From: an uncultured Fidelibacterota bacterium
GTDB lineage: Bacteria; Fidelibacterota; Marinisomatia; SCGC-AAA003-L08; D37C17
DNA: 6,111 bases
Reading direction: 5' to 3'
Assembly: GCA_913049525.1 (NCBI GenBank)
Contig: CAJWYZ010000090.1
Span: 1 to 6,111, forward strand
Position numbers and translations under genes: made by a program
In this document: positions 1 to 6,111 of the stretch, one piece after another
Layout of the letters: every line of letters begins with the position of its first letter
How positions within the stretch are numbered: the first letter of the stretch is position 1
Notes under the pieces: model-generated
Seen by the model: only the letters and a program-made list of their open reading frames with translations
The model's database searches: none
Told to the model about the DNA's origin: nothing

Positions 1-6
1 AAATAG

Positions 7-38
7 AAAAGGGGATTCTGTTTCCAGAATCCCCTTTT
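7..38 (-). terminator. Rho-independent terminator of the operon
   Basis: A perfect 14-bp inverted repeat (7-20 with 25-38) flanks a four-base loop. In the minus-strand transcript the loop is GAAA, a stable GNRA tetraloop, and the stem core is GGGGATTCTG paired with CAGAATCCCC. The stem ends in an A-tract on the 5' side and a U-tract on the 3' side, followed by CUAUUU. It lies about 50 bases after the stop codon of the last gene. The A/T symmetry means it could also stop transcripts arriving from the other direction, but the plus-strand run of Ts is soon broken by CGG. Confidence 0.9.
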
Positions 39-44
39 CGGAGA

Positions 45-76
45 AAAACAATAAACCATGTTAAGTTTATCGTTTT
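45..76 (-). terminator. Weak A/T-rich hairpin upstream of the main terminator
   Basis: AAAAC (45-49) pairs with GTTTT (72-76) and ATAAAC (51-56) with GTTTAT (65-70), separated by one mismatch, around an eight-base loop. In the minus-strand RNA the hairpin is followed at once by UCUCC after its own U-run. It has only two G-C pairs, so it may be a weak auxiliary terminator, a 3'-end processing barrier, or a chance A/T-rich repeat. Confidence 0.35.
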
Positions 77-90
77 GGGCTAATTGTTTT

Positions 91-2442
91 TTAATTTCTC
101 AGGGGTTTACCCTTTTTCAGCATATATTCAATGCGGTCAATTGACTTTTGTTCCCCAGCCAGCGAAATAAATACTTCCCGTTCAATATCCAGTAAATATT
201 GTTCATCTACTGCGGTAAAAGGCCCGCCCTTATCACCACCGGTGAGCACATGTCCCAGCTTTTTGCCAATGAGAGCATCATGTTCGCTGATCTTGCCAGA
301 TTTTACAAAACCTTTCAGCGTTCCCTCTAATACCAGACGGCCAGATTTACCGGGAAGTTTAAAAGTCTCTACTTCCGGGACAGAATATCCTTCAGACATA
401 TCTATAACTTCCTGCTTAGCTTCCGATAATACATGATCACGGTTTACCACAATTCTATCATCTTTTTGCAGGTAGCCTATTGCCTGAGCCTCTTTAGCAG
501 AAGTTGCTACTTTAGCAAAGCCAATGGTCTCAAATGCTTTCTGAATAATGGGGAATGCTCCAGGCATGGCAGACTTGATTTTTTTACTTAAATTGGAAAT
601 CATTCTGAGATTACCACCGGCACCGGGGATAAGACCCACCCCCACTTCCACCAGGCCAATATAAGATTCACCGGCAGCCACAATTTTATCACAGGCGCCA
701 ATGACTTCAAATCCACCCCCCAGAACCAAGCCAAAAGGCGCAGCCACAACTGGGAAGGGAGCAAATCGTAACCCCTGCAGGATATTCTGCATGGTTTTGA
801 CCGTTTGCTCTAATTCATCCCAATCTTTTCGGTTTGCCGTATTCAATATCATATTCAAGTTTGCGCCGGCACAGAAATTAGCACCATCACCTGAAATAAC
901 CAGCCCTTTATAGCCATTATCTTCCACCCACTTCTGGGCCAGATATATGGTTTGCAAAATTGACCCGTCAATAGGGTTTAATTGGGCCTGTAATACCGAA
1001 TGGAAATCTATACCAGCCACACCGTCTCCTAAATCTATGAGGGATGCTGACCAGTGATTTTCAATAAGACTGCCGTTATATTTGAAATTAGAGAATCGTA
1101 ATTCTTTCTGCGAGGTGGGTATGGGAAGGTAATCTTTTTTGTTCACATCCCAATAACAGTTGAAACCTTCTAACCTGCTATAGAATGATGTATGCCCAGC
1201 ATCCAACATTTCTGTAATCCATTGTGGAACTTTTTTATTCTCCCCTTTCATTCGTTCAATAGATTTAGTAACACCAATAGCATCCCAGGCTTCAAAGGGG
1301 CCAAGCTCCCAACCGAAGCCCCAGCGCATGGCTCTATCAATATTTACAATATCATCGGCAATTTCACCTAAGCAATTGGAAGCGTATAACAATGCCTTAG
1401 CCGTCACTTCCCACACAAATTCACCTGCAGGGTCATCTGAATACGCCAAGGCCTTCAGACGATCTTTTAATTGAACATTTTCTTTGGCTAAACGCACTCC
1501 TGCATAGCGTTTTTTGTTCTGAGGTGTATACTCCAATGTATTAAGATCAATAGAATGAATAACACCCTTATCAATTTTCTTATAGAACCCCTGTTTAGAT
1601 TTTTGCCCCAGCCATTCATTGTCCACCATCTTTTGTAAATAATCCGGTATTTTGAACGTTTCCCGCTCTGGATCGTTGGTACATTTTTCATAGGCTGTAT
1701 TTGCTACAAAGCACATGGTATCCAAGCCAACTACATCTGCAGTGCGGAAGGTGGCTGATTTCGGCCTGCCAATTAAGGAACCGGTTAAACCATCTACATC
1801 TTCAATGGATAATTTCTTCTTTCGGGCTTCTTCCAAGGTTACCATCATGCCATAGACACCTATGCGGTTGGCAATAAAATTGGGAGTATCTTTAGCATAC
1901 ACTACTCCCTTGCCAAGTGTCTCTTCAAGAAATACTGCCATGGGAGGAATTAAATCAGCATTGGTTTTTTCTGATGGAATTATTTCAACCAATTTCATAT
2001 AACGTGGAGGATTGAAGAAATGAGTGATGAAAAAACGGCTGGCCATATCACTATCCATTCCATCAATCAGTTCCGCAATGGAGATGCCAGAAGTATTGGA
2101 GGTTATGACGGCGTCTTTTTTCAAATGGGGTTGTATTTTTTTATACAGATCCTGCTTCCAATCCAACCTTTCAGCGATTACCTCAATAACCCAGTCACAT
2201 TCACAAATCTGATCAATATGTTCTTCATAGTTTAATGGAGTAATCATTTCCACTGTTTTAGGATTGTAGTAAGCACTGGGTTTTAATTTAGTGCTGGCCT
2301 CAACCCCTTTATTGGCAATTTCCTGCGATATATCAAATGCCAGAACTGGGATTTTAGCATTGGTTAAATGCGCAGCAATTTGGGCTCCCATCACTCCCGT
2401 TCCGAGTACGGCAACTTTTTCTATTTTAAAAATTTCTGACAT
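91..2442 (-). CDS. fadN: FadN-type 3-hydroxyacyl-CoA dehydrogenase / enoyl-CoA hydratase fusion
   Basis: This 783-residue cytosolic enzyme should hydrate trans-2-enoyl-CoA to L-3-hydroxyacyl-CoA and oxidise that to 3-ketoacyl-CoA with NAD+. The dehydrogenase half comes first. A Rossmann motif GTGVMG lies at 14-19, and acidic D37 at the end of the second strand favours NAD+ over NADP+. The catalytic set is S118, H141 (in HFFNPP), E153 (in KLVEII) and N192; H141 and E153 are 12 apart, as in human HADH. A second dehydrogenase C-terminal repeat covers about 340-400 (GFGWELGPFEAWD at 375-387). The crotonase half spans about 465-670, with FCAGANL at 523-529 and GGGFE at 575-579. Glutamates E579 and E599 are 20 apart, as E144 and E164 are in rat crotonase, so hydratase activity is expected. 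This domain order is opposite to E. coli FadB and matches Bacillus FadN, which is of similar length. It is the last gene of the operon, 31 bases after the thiolase. The ATG start is supported by AAGGAGA seven bases upstream. Confidence 0.95.
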   Translation of the reverse strand: MSEIFKIEKVAVLGTGVMGAQIAAHLTNAKIPVLAFDISQEIANKGVEASTKLKPSAYYNPKTVEMITPLNYEEHIDQICECDWVIEVIAERLDWKQDLYKKIQPHLKKDAVITSNTSGISIAELIDGMDSDMASRFFITHFFNPPRYMKLVEIIPSEKTNADLIPPMAVFLEETLGKGVVYAKDTPNFIANRIGVYGMMVTLEEARKKKLSIEDVDGLTGSLIGRPKSATFRTADVVGLDTMCFVANTAYEKCTNDPERETFKIPDYLQKMVDNEWLGQKSKQGFYKKIDKGVIHSIDLNTLEYTPQNKKRYAGVRLAKENVQLKDRLKALAYSDDPAGEFVWEVTAKALLYASNCLGEIADDIVNIDRAMRWGFGWELGPFEAWDAIGVTKSIERMKGENKKVPQWITEMLDAGHTSFYSRLEGFNCYWDVNKKDYLPIPTSQKELRFSNFKYNGSLIENHWSASLIDLGDGVAGIDFHSVLQAQLNPIDGSILQTIYLAQKWVEDNGYKGLVISGDGANFCAGANLNMILNTANRKDWDELEQTVKTMQNILQGLRFAPFPVVAAPFGLVLGGGFEVIGACDKIVAAGESYIGLVEVGVGLIPGAGGNLRMISNLSKKIKSAMPGAFPIIQKAFETIGFAKVATSAKEAQAIGYLQKDDRIVVNRDHVLSEAKQEVIDMSEGYSVPEVETFKLPGKSGRLVLEGTLKGFVKSGKISEHDALIGKKLGHVLTGGDKGGPFTAVDEQYLLDIEREVFISLAGEQKSIDRIEYMLKKGKPLRN

Positions 2443-2449
2443 GTAATAT

Positions 2450-2456
2450 TCTCCTT
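2450..2456 (-). promoter_or_regulatory. Ribosome binding site of the fadN gene
   Basis: AAGGAGA on the minus strand ends seven bases before the ATG at 2442, in the 31-base gap after the thiolase stop codon. It fixes the start of the fusion enzyme. The gap contains no convincing promoter or terminator, so readthrough from the thiolase gene is expected. Confidence 0.8.
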
Positions 2457-2473
2457 AAATCAGATTTGCAGAT

Positions 2474-3604
2474 TCACACTTTCTCTATTATGGTAGCAAT
2501 TCCCTGCCCACTTCCTATACACATGGTTGCAAGACCCAGAGTGGAATCTTGTTGCTCCATAACGTTCATGAGGGTCACCAACAACCTCACCCCTGAACAG
2601 CCCAATGGATGGCCCAGAGCTATGGCACCCCCATTTAAATTTATTTTATCTATATCCCATCCACCTTTACGAATAACATAGAGCGACTGTGCTGCAAAGG
2701 CTTCATTCAATTCTATGGCATCAATATCGCTGAGCTGCAGCCCTGCTTTTGCCAGGGCCTTTTCTGTGGCAGGCAATGGTCCAGAACCCATACGCGTCCA
2801 ATCCACACCAGCAACTGCCCTGGATTTAATCTTAAATTTTGGGCTGACTCCAAGCTCTTTTGCTTTATCTCCACCCATAATGATTGCTGCTGCTGCCCCA
2901 ACAGAAATAGGGCTGGAAGTTGCAGCAGTAACGCTGCCATCAGCATCAAAAGCAGGGTCTAATGATTTAATTTTGTCAAGATCAGGAGTACGAGGCCCCT
3001 CATCTTTACTTACCTCTACTCCATTAACCTGGGCAGGAATAATTTCATTATCATATCTTCCAGCTTCAATAGCTGCTAAAGCTTTTTTATGAGAATTCAC
3101 AGCAAAGGCTTCCTGGTCTTCCCGGGAAATATCTAAATCTTTGGCAAGAATTTCTGCCGTATCACCCATGCCGATATAAAATTCCTTTTCATATAAATCT
3201 GGGTGAAAACTGGGGTTAAATCCACCCATGGGAACAGAAAACATATCTTCAACTCCTGCGGCAATTCCTGCATCAATATCGCCTGCTAATACTGCCTGAC
3301 TGAGCTGATGCACAGAGTCCATAGAGGATCCGCAAAAACGGTTCACCACTTTCGCACCCGATTCAATGGGAAGTTCAGCAAGAACTGAAATTGACCGTGC
3401 CATGAGCATGCCCTGTGGACCTTCGGGAAAGGCACAGCCCACCACTACATCTTCAATAACTTCAGATGGGATATTCGTATTTCTCTGCATTAACCCCTGA
3501 ATTACCTGGGCTGACAAATCATCGGAACGAACACCAACCATCTGCCCATTTTTAGTACCAATAGGGCTCCGAGCTCCATCGATGATAAATGAATCAACTG
3601 ACAT
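2474..3604 (-). CDS. fadA: Acetyl-CoA C-acyltransferase (3-ketoacyl-CoA thiolase)
   Basis: A 376-residue thiolase-superfamily enzyme that should cleave 3-ketoacyl-CoA with CoA to give acetyl-CoA and a shortened acyl-CoA. The nucleophilic cysteine is C91 in VNRFCGSSMDS. The NEAFA motif is at 300-304, the catalytic histidine is H332 in GGAIALGHPLGCSG, and the second cysteine is C362 in CIGSGQG, where many relatives read CIGGGQG. The complete active site argues for a working degradative thiolase and not a condensing ketoacyl synthase. Acetoacetyl-CoA specificity cannot be excluded from sequence, but the flanking beta-oxidation genes favour a FadA role, probably cooperating with the downstream fusion protein. 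It is slightly shorter than the usual 390 or so residues. The segment around 226-240 reads SVTAATSSPISVGAA, with valine where the family normally has aspartate (DGA). The ATG is preceded by AAGGAGAG, which overlaps the stop codon of the acyl-CoA dehydrogenase gene. The stop codon is TGA. Confidence 0.94.
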   Translation of the reverse strand: MSVDSFIIDGARSPIGTKNGQMVGVRSDDLSAQVIQGLMQRNTNIPSEVIEDVVVGCAFPEGPQGMLMARSISVLAELPIESGAKVVNRFCGSSMDSVHQLSQAVLAGDIDAGIAAGVEDMFSVPMGGFNPSFHPDLYEKEFYIGMGDTAEILAKDLDISREDQEAFAVNSHKKALAAIEAGRYDNEIIPAQVNGVEVSKDEGPRTPDLDKIKSLDPAFDADGSVTAATSSPISVGAAAAIIMGGDKAKELGVSPKFKIKSRAVAGVDWTRMGSGPLPATEKALAKAGLQLSDIDAIELNEAFAAQSLYVIRKGGWDIDKINLNGGAIALGHPLGCSGVRLLVTLMNVMEQQDSTLGLATMCIGSGQGIATIIEKV

Positions 3605-3611
3605 TTAACTT

Positions 3612-3619
3612 CTCTCCTT
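3612..3619 (-). promoter_or_regulatory. Ribosome binding site of the thiolase gene, overlapping the upstream stop
   Basis: AAGGAGAG on the minus strand overlaps the TAA stop (3620-3618) of the acyl-CoA dehydrogenase gene. Its GGAG core is nine bases from the thiolase ATG. It supports the chosen start and suggests translational coupling. Confidence 0.8.
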
Positions 3620-5468
3620 AATTAAAATAATATTTATTATGGACATATAAAGTAGAAATAATGGCCTTTTGGTTTTCAATCCGATGAGGGCAATAACCGG
3701 TTCTAGATTGCCATTTATTAACAGTCTGCAAATTGCTCTGAAGTTTTTCACCTTTAAATAAATAGTTGATAATATCCATGCCATTTTTCACTGTATTTTC
3801 AAATTGATCTGCCACCGACAGCCTCACTACGTCCCGAGTATTGTCTTTATATTCCCCTGCATCCAAATTAACGTAGCGTTTAAATCCCGTATCCATAACT
3901 GCTAAGGCAATGACCATATTGGCAAAAGGTTCAATGATCCATTGCTCATTCTTAAAATCCTGCCCAAATTTCAATATTGATTCATGTAGACAGAATAGGG
4001 TAAAAGATCGGCAAAATTCAATAGCTCTGGTTTCATTAAGTAAAGGTTCGTCATCTGAAATATTAATCTCAGGAATCCAATTCTCCATTCGATGGTTAAT
4101 GGTATCCCGTATAGGGATTTCTTCCAATATCGCTTTTTTCATTACAGTACCGCCAATAATTAGGCGATTGATCTCGTTGGTACCTTCAAAAATCCGATTG
4201 ATACGCTCATCGCGGTACGCACAGGCCATAGGATATTCTTCAATAAACCCATTTCCACCTAAAACTTGAACCCCTTCATCTACTATATAAGCCAATGCTT
4301 CAGATCCAACTATTTTAGAAATTGAAGCTTCAATACCATGATCTTCAATGGTTTTCTGCACCGTTTCAAAATAATCTTCAGCAGACTTGTCAGCAGCAGC
4401 TAAAGTATGATCTATAGAGCCGGTTATCATGTAATTTATAGACTCCCCTTCCCATACCCTGGTAACCATATTGGCGAACTTGCGTTGAATCATTCCAAAA
4501 TTTTTAATAGAACGATTAAACTGTTCACGTTCATTTGCATATTCAAGTGCGCCATTTAAAACGAATTTGGCACCTCCGGCTGTGGTTACTCCTAATTTAT
4601 AGCGTCCTACATAGAGTACATTAAATGCAATGGGGCCACCATCACCCACTTTCCCCAATACATTTTCAACGGGGACTTTGCAATTTTCATAAAAGAGAGT
4701 TACTGTTGAAGACCCTTTTATGCCCATCTTCTTCTCTTCTTCACCAACCACCCATCCCTCACAGGTTTTATCTAAAATAAAAGCAGTATATTTACCATTC
4801 ACCGAGGCAAAGGTAACCACCACCTCTGCCCATCCGCCATTGGTTACAAAAATCTTAGTACCGTTAAGTAGATAATGCGTTCCTTCATCATTTAATTCAG
4901 CGGTTGTGGCACCAGAGAGTGCATCAGAACCGGCACCGGACTCTGTGAGCGCATAACTGCCCATCCATTCACCTGAGGCCATTTTTGGGAGATATTTTGC
5001 TTTTTGGTCATGATTTCCATACCATACAATGGGTAGCATTGCAATTCCGGTATGGGCGCTGGCCGTAACTAAAATTGATGCATTTCTCCCTGAAGTAAGT
5101 GCATCCACAATGATACAGGAGGTGGTTTTATCTAAAGCTAATCCACCAAATTCTTCAGGCACATCTGTACTTAAGAAACCCAGTTCGCCCATTTCCTTAA
5201 AAATCTCTAAACTCAAATCCTTATTCAGAACATTCAAATCTTCCCGGACTTCTAATAAACGATTTTCTCCATATTCTCTTGCAGCCTGATCAAACATTTT
5301 ATGATCTTCAGAAAATTGTTCGCGAGAAAAGACCTTTCCTTTATCTGCCGGCGTAACTAGAAAGGCGCCTCCCCTTCCATGAAGTTTATCATAATTAATA
5401 TTTAATGTTTCCAAACTTAATTGGGGCTCATTATTGCTGGTTGACTCTAATACATCAGTTTTACTCAT
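3618..5468 (-). CDS. fadE: Long-form acyl-CoA dehydrogenase (VLCAD/ACAD9-like, Bacillus FadE type)
   Basis: A 616-residue FAD enzyme for the first step of beta-oxidation, converting acyl-CoA to trans-2-enoyl-CoA with electrons passing to an electron-transfer flavoprotein. After an N-terminal extension of about 50 residues come the alpha-helical N-domain (about 52-170), the flavin and substrate signature YALTESGAGSD (172-182), the beta domain (about 170-275) and the C-terminal helical domain (about 280-440). The second signature is at 401-438, with GGNGF, EYP, RDERI and FEGTNEI. E428 in FEGT aligns with the catalytic base (E376 of MCAD). Residues from about 445 to 616 form an extra C-terminal domain absent from short and medium-chain enzymes but typical of VLCAD, ACAD9 and Bacillus FadE (about 594 residues), which suggests long-chain substrates. 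It is the first enzyme gene of the operon, nine bases after the regulator. AGGAGG five bases before the ATG decides the start. It is not the much larger E. coli-type FadE, so the symbol follows Bacillus usage. Confidence 0.93.
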   Translation of the reverse strand: MSKTDVLESTSNNEPQLSLETLNINYDKLHGRGGAFLVTPADKGKVFSREQFSEDHKMFDQAAREYGENRLLEVREDLNVLNKDLSLEIFKEMGELGFLSTDVPEEFGGLALDKTTSCIIVDALTSGRNASILVTASAHTGIAMLPIVWYGNHDQKAKYLPKMASGEWMGSYALTESGAGSDALSGATTAELNDEGTHYLLNGTKIFVTNGGWAEVVVTFASVNGKYTAFILDKTCEGWVVGEEEKKMGIKGSSTVTLFYENCKVPVENVLGKVGDGGPIAFNVLYVGRYKLGVTTAGGAKFVLNGALEYANEREQFNRSIKNFGMIQRKFANMVTRVWEGESINYMITGSIDHTLAAADKSAEDYFETVQKTIEDHGIEASISKIVGSEALAYIVDEGVQVLGGNGFIEEYPMACAYRDERINRIFEGTNEINRLIIGGTVMKKAILEEIPIRDTINHRMENWIPEINISDDEPLLNETRAIEFCRSFTLFCLHESILKFGQDFKNEQWIIEPFANMVIALAVMDTGFKRYVNLDAGEYKDNTRDVVRLSVADQFENTVKNGMDIINYLFKGEKLQSNLQTVNKWQSRTGYCPHRIENQKAIISTLYVHNKYYFN

Positions 5469-5473
5469 ATTTT

Positions 5474-5479
5474 CCTCCT
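5474..5479 (-). promoter_or_regulatory. Ribosome binding site of the acyl-CoA dehydrogenase gene, overlapping the tetR stop
   Basis: On the minus strand AGGAGG lies five bases before the ATG at 5468. The regulator's TAG stop (5480-5478) supplies the first two bases of this site, giving TAGGAGG. Ribosomes ending translation of the regulator finish on the next gene's initiation site, which favours translational coupling. Confidence 0.85.
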
Positions 5480-6074
5480 ATGAGATTTTCAATCCCGTTA
5501 AAATTAGTTCGATAGATTGCTGGATATAATCGTTCGCATTTATTTTTTTATCATTAAAGATGCAAAACCAATTGATGCCCTGAAATACTGAAAGAATATA
5601 AATGGCAGTAATCCGTGTATCTACTTTAATAAATTCTTTTTCGCGAATCCCTTTATTGATGACTAATTCAAATAAATTTATAATTTTCTCATATAATTCC
5701 TGAGAGCGATTGCGAATTTCATCATCCTGATTTGCTAATGCCCAAAATTCAACTTCTGCCTGAAAAACATAGCTACGGGACTTAAATACTTTATTGATTT
5801 CATTGGCAAAATCACGAAGGGTATCCGTAGCCGATCTCTCCTTTCCATTACGGCTATAAAAATCTGGGAAAGTCTGGGTTTCCCAATGTCCAATGAGGGC
5901 CAAAAAGATTTCCTTTTTGCCTTCATAGTGATGGTAAATAGCACCCTTACTTAACCCCGCTTCATTTACAATATCATCCATTCGTGTTTTTGAAAAGCCT
6001 TTTCGCGTAATGACCTTCATTGCCGCGTCCATAATCTGCGACTTTCGTTCTTCTTTAGGTAGATTTTCTGACAT
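5478..6074 (-). CDS. TetR/AcrR-family transcriptional regulator, probable operon autorepressor
   Basis: A 198-residue one-component regulator. The TetR DNA-binding domain covers about residues 9-57. Helix 1 starts near ERKSQIMDAAMKV, and the helix-turn-helix reads MDDIVNEAGLSKGAIYHHYEGKKE (32-55), with the conserved GAIYHHY recognition segment. Residues from about 60 to 198 are a variable helical ligand-binding and dimerisation domain, for which I recognise no specific subfamily. It leads the operon and is followed after nine bases by the acyl-CoA dehydrogenase gene; its TAG stop is part of that gene's Shine-Dalgarno sequence. By analogy with Bacillus FadR, a TetR repressor of beta-oxidation released by long-chain acyl-CoA, this protein probably senses acyl-CoA, but that is inference from context. 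The first ATG is preferred because a start at Met15 would cut helix 1. Unusually, no Shine-Dalgarno sequence precedes it: a perfect palindrome fills that space. Confidence 0.93.
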   Translation of the reverse strand: MSENLPKEERKSQIMDAAMKVITRKGFSKTRMDDIVNEAGLSKGAIYHHYEGKKEIFLALIGHWETQTFPDFYSRNGKERSATDTLRDFANEINKVFKSRSYVFQAEVEFWALANQDDEIRNRSQELYEKIINLFELVINKGIREKEFIKVDTRITAIYILSVFQGINWFCIFNDKKINANDYIQQSIELILTGLKIS

Positions 6075-6103
6075 AATATAGACCGACCGGTCGGTCTATA
6101 TTA
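6074..6103. promoter_or_regulatory. Perfect 30-bp palindrome, probable TetR operator
   Basis: The sequence reads identically on both strands over 30 bases. The core GACCGACCGGTCGGTC is at 6081-6096, and A/T-only arms (TAATATA and its complement) lie on each side. The first mismatch falls at 6073/6104. Each half contains GACC twice in tandem, so an outer pair (GACC-N8-GGTC) and an inner pair (GACCGGTC) share one centre. TetR proteins bind such palindromes as dimers next to their own genes, and GACC/GGTC half-sites are common in that family. Its last base on the coding side is the A of the regulator's ATG, so bound protein would block initiation of transcription or elongation at the start of the operon. 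Confidence 0.85.
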
Positions 6104-6111
6104 AGATGTAA

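Larger units (their letters stand above)
91..6074 (-). other. Four-gene fatty-acid beta-oxidation operon
   Basis: Regulator, acyl-CoA dehydrogenase, thiolase and FadN-type fusion are co-oriented with gaps of 9, 13 and 31 bases, no internal terminator, and one strong terminator at the end. The three enzymes cover all four reactions of the spiral. Acyl-CoA synthetase, electron-transfer flavoprotein and fatty-acid uptake genes are absent from the window, so activation and electron disposal must be encoded elsewhere. Confidence 0.88.

Noticed and set aside
131..436. A 101-codon plus-strand reading frame inside the fadN gene
   Set aside because: It lies antisense to a strongly supported coding region, lacks a ribosome binding site and recognisable domains, and has the composition expected of a shadow frame.
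2020..2235. Two overlapping plus-strand frames of 71 and 62 codons, one with a hydrophobic, membrane-like stretch
   Set aside because: Both lie opposite the conserved dehydrogenase domain of fadN. The hydrophobic stretch arises from the complement of lysine- and glutamate-rich codons, a common artefact.
2443..2473. Possible internal promoter or small regulatory element between the thiolase and fadN genes
   Set aside because: The 31-base gap contains only a ribosome binding site and a trivial 11-base A/T-rich near-palindrome; nothing resembles a promoter.
2715..3092. A 125-codon plus-strand frame antisense to the thiolase gene, rich in Ala, Ser and Leu
   Set aside because: Its composition follows from the reverse of alanine-rich thiolase segments; no ribosome binding site or plausible protein family is visible.
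3910..4269. A 119-codon plus-strand reading frame antisense to the acyl-CoA dehydrogenase gene
   Set aside because: It overlaps conserved catalytic segments of the real gene on the other strand and shows no motif or initiation signal of its own.
6030..6032. Alternative start of the regulator at Met15
   Set aside because: It would remove part of the first helix of the TetR DNA-binding domain, and no better ribosome binding site precedes it.
1..6111. Search for mobile elements, CRISPR arrays, tRNA or rRNA genes, and phage or defence genes
   Set aside because: No spaced repeats, terminal inverted repeats, transposase motifs or RNA gene signatures were seen; coding sequence for four metabolic and regulatory proteins fills nearly all of the window.

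Overview
The window holds a compact, single-strand operon for fatty-acid beta-oxidation. All four genes lie on the minus strand, so they are transcribed from right to left: a TetR-family regulator (6074-5478), a long-form acyl-CoA dehydrogenase (5468-3618), an acetyl-CoA acyltransferase (thiolase, 3604-2474), and a FadN-type fusion of 3-hydroxyacyl-CoA dehydrogenase and enoyl-CoA hydratase (2442-91). Gaps between genes are only 9, 13 and 31 bases. Each of the three enzyme genes has a strong Shine-Dalgarno sequence, and two of these overlap the stop codon of the gene before. A strong stem-loop terminator (7-38) closes the unit, and a weaker A/T-rich hairpin (45-76) lies between the last stop codon and that terminator.

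Together the enzymes cover the whole beta-oxidation spiral. The dehydrogenase makes trans-2-enoyl-CoA and passes electrons to an electron-transfer flavoprotein that is not encoded here. The fusion protein hydrates the enoyl-CoA and oxidises the product with NAD+. The thiolase releases acetyl-CoA. The main catalytic residues can be seen in all of them: E428 in the acyl-CoA dehydrogenase; C91, H332 and C362 in the thiolase; H141 and E153 in the hydroxyacyl-CoA dehydrogenase half; E579 and E599 in the hydratase half. The gene content matches the fadN-fadA-fadE set known from Bacillus, but the order is reversed and a TetR gene leads the operon.

The most striking DNA element is a perfect 30-bp palindrome at 6074-6103 with a GACCGACCGGTCGGTC core. 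It abuts and overlaps by one base the regulator's start codon, and it occupies the place where a ribosome binding site would be. It is very likely the regulator's own operator, giving an autorepressed operon that is probably relieved by acyl-CoA; the ligand is inferred from related fatty-acid regulators.

The DNA is moderately A/T-rich and shows bacterial gene organisation. The N-terminal style of the acyl-CoA dehydrogenase and the overall protein flavour suggest a Gram-negative lineage such as Bacteroidota, Marinimicrobia or a relative, rather than Bacillus, but this placement is a weak inference. I see no mobile element, RNA gene, CRISPR array or evidently new system. The region is a well-formed metabolic operon with some interesting regulatory detail at its two ends.
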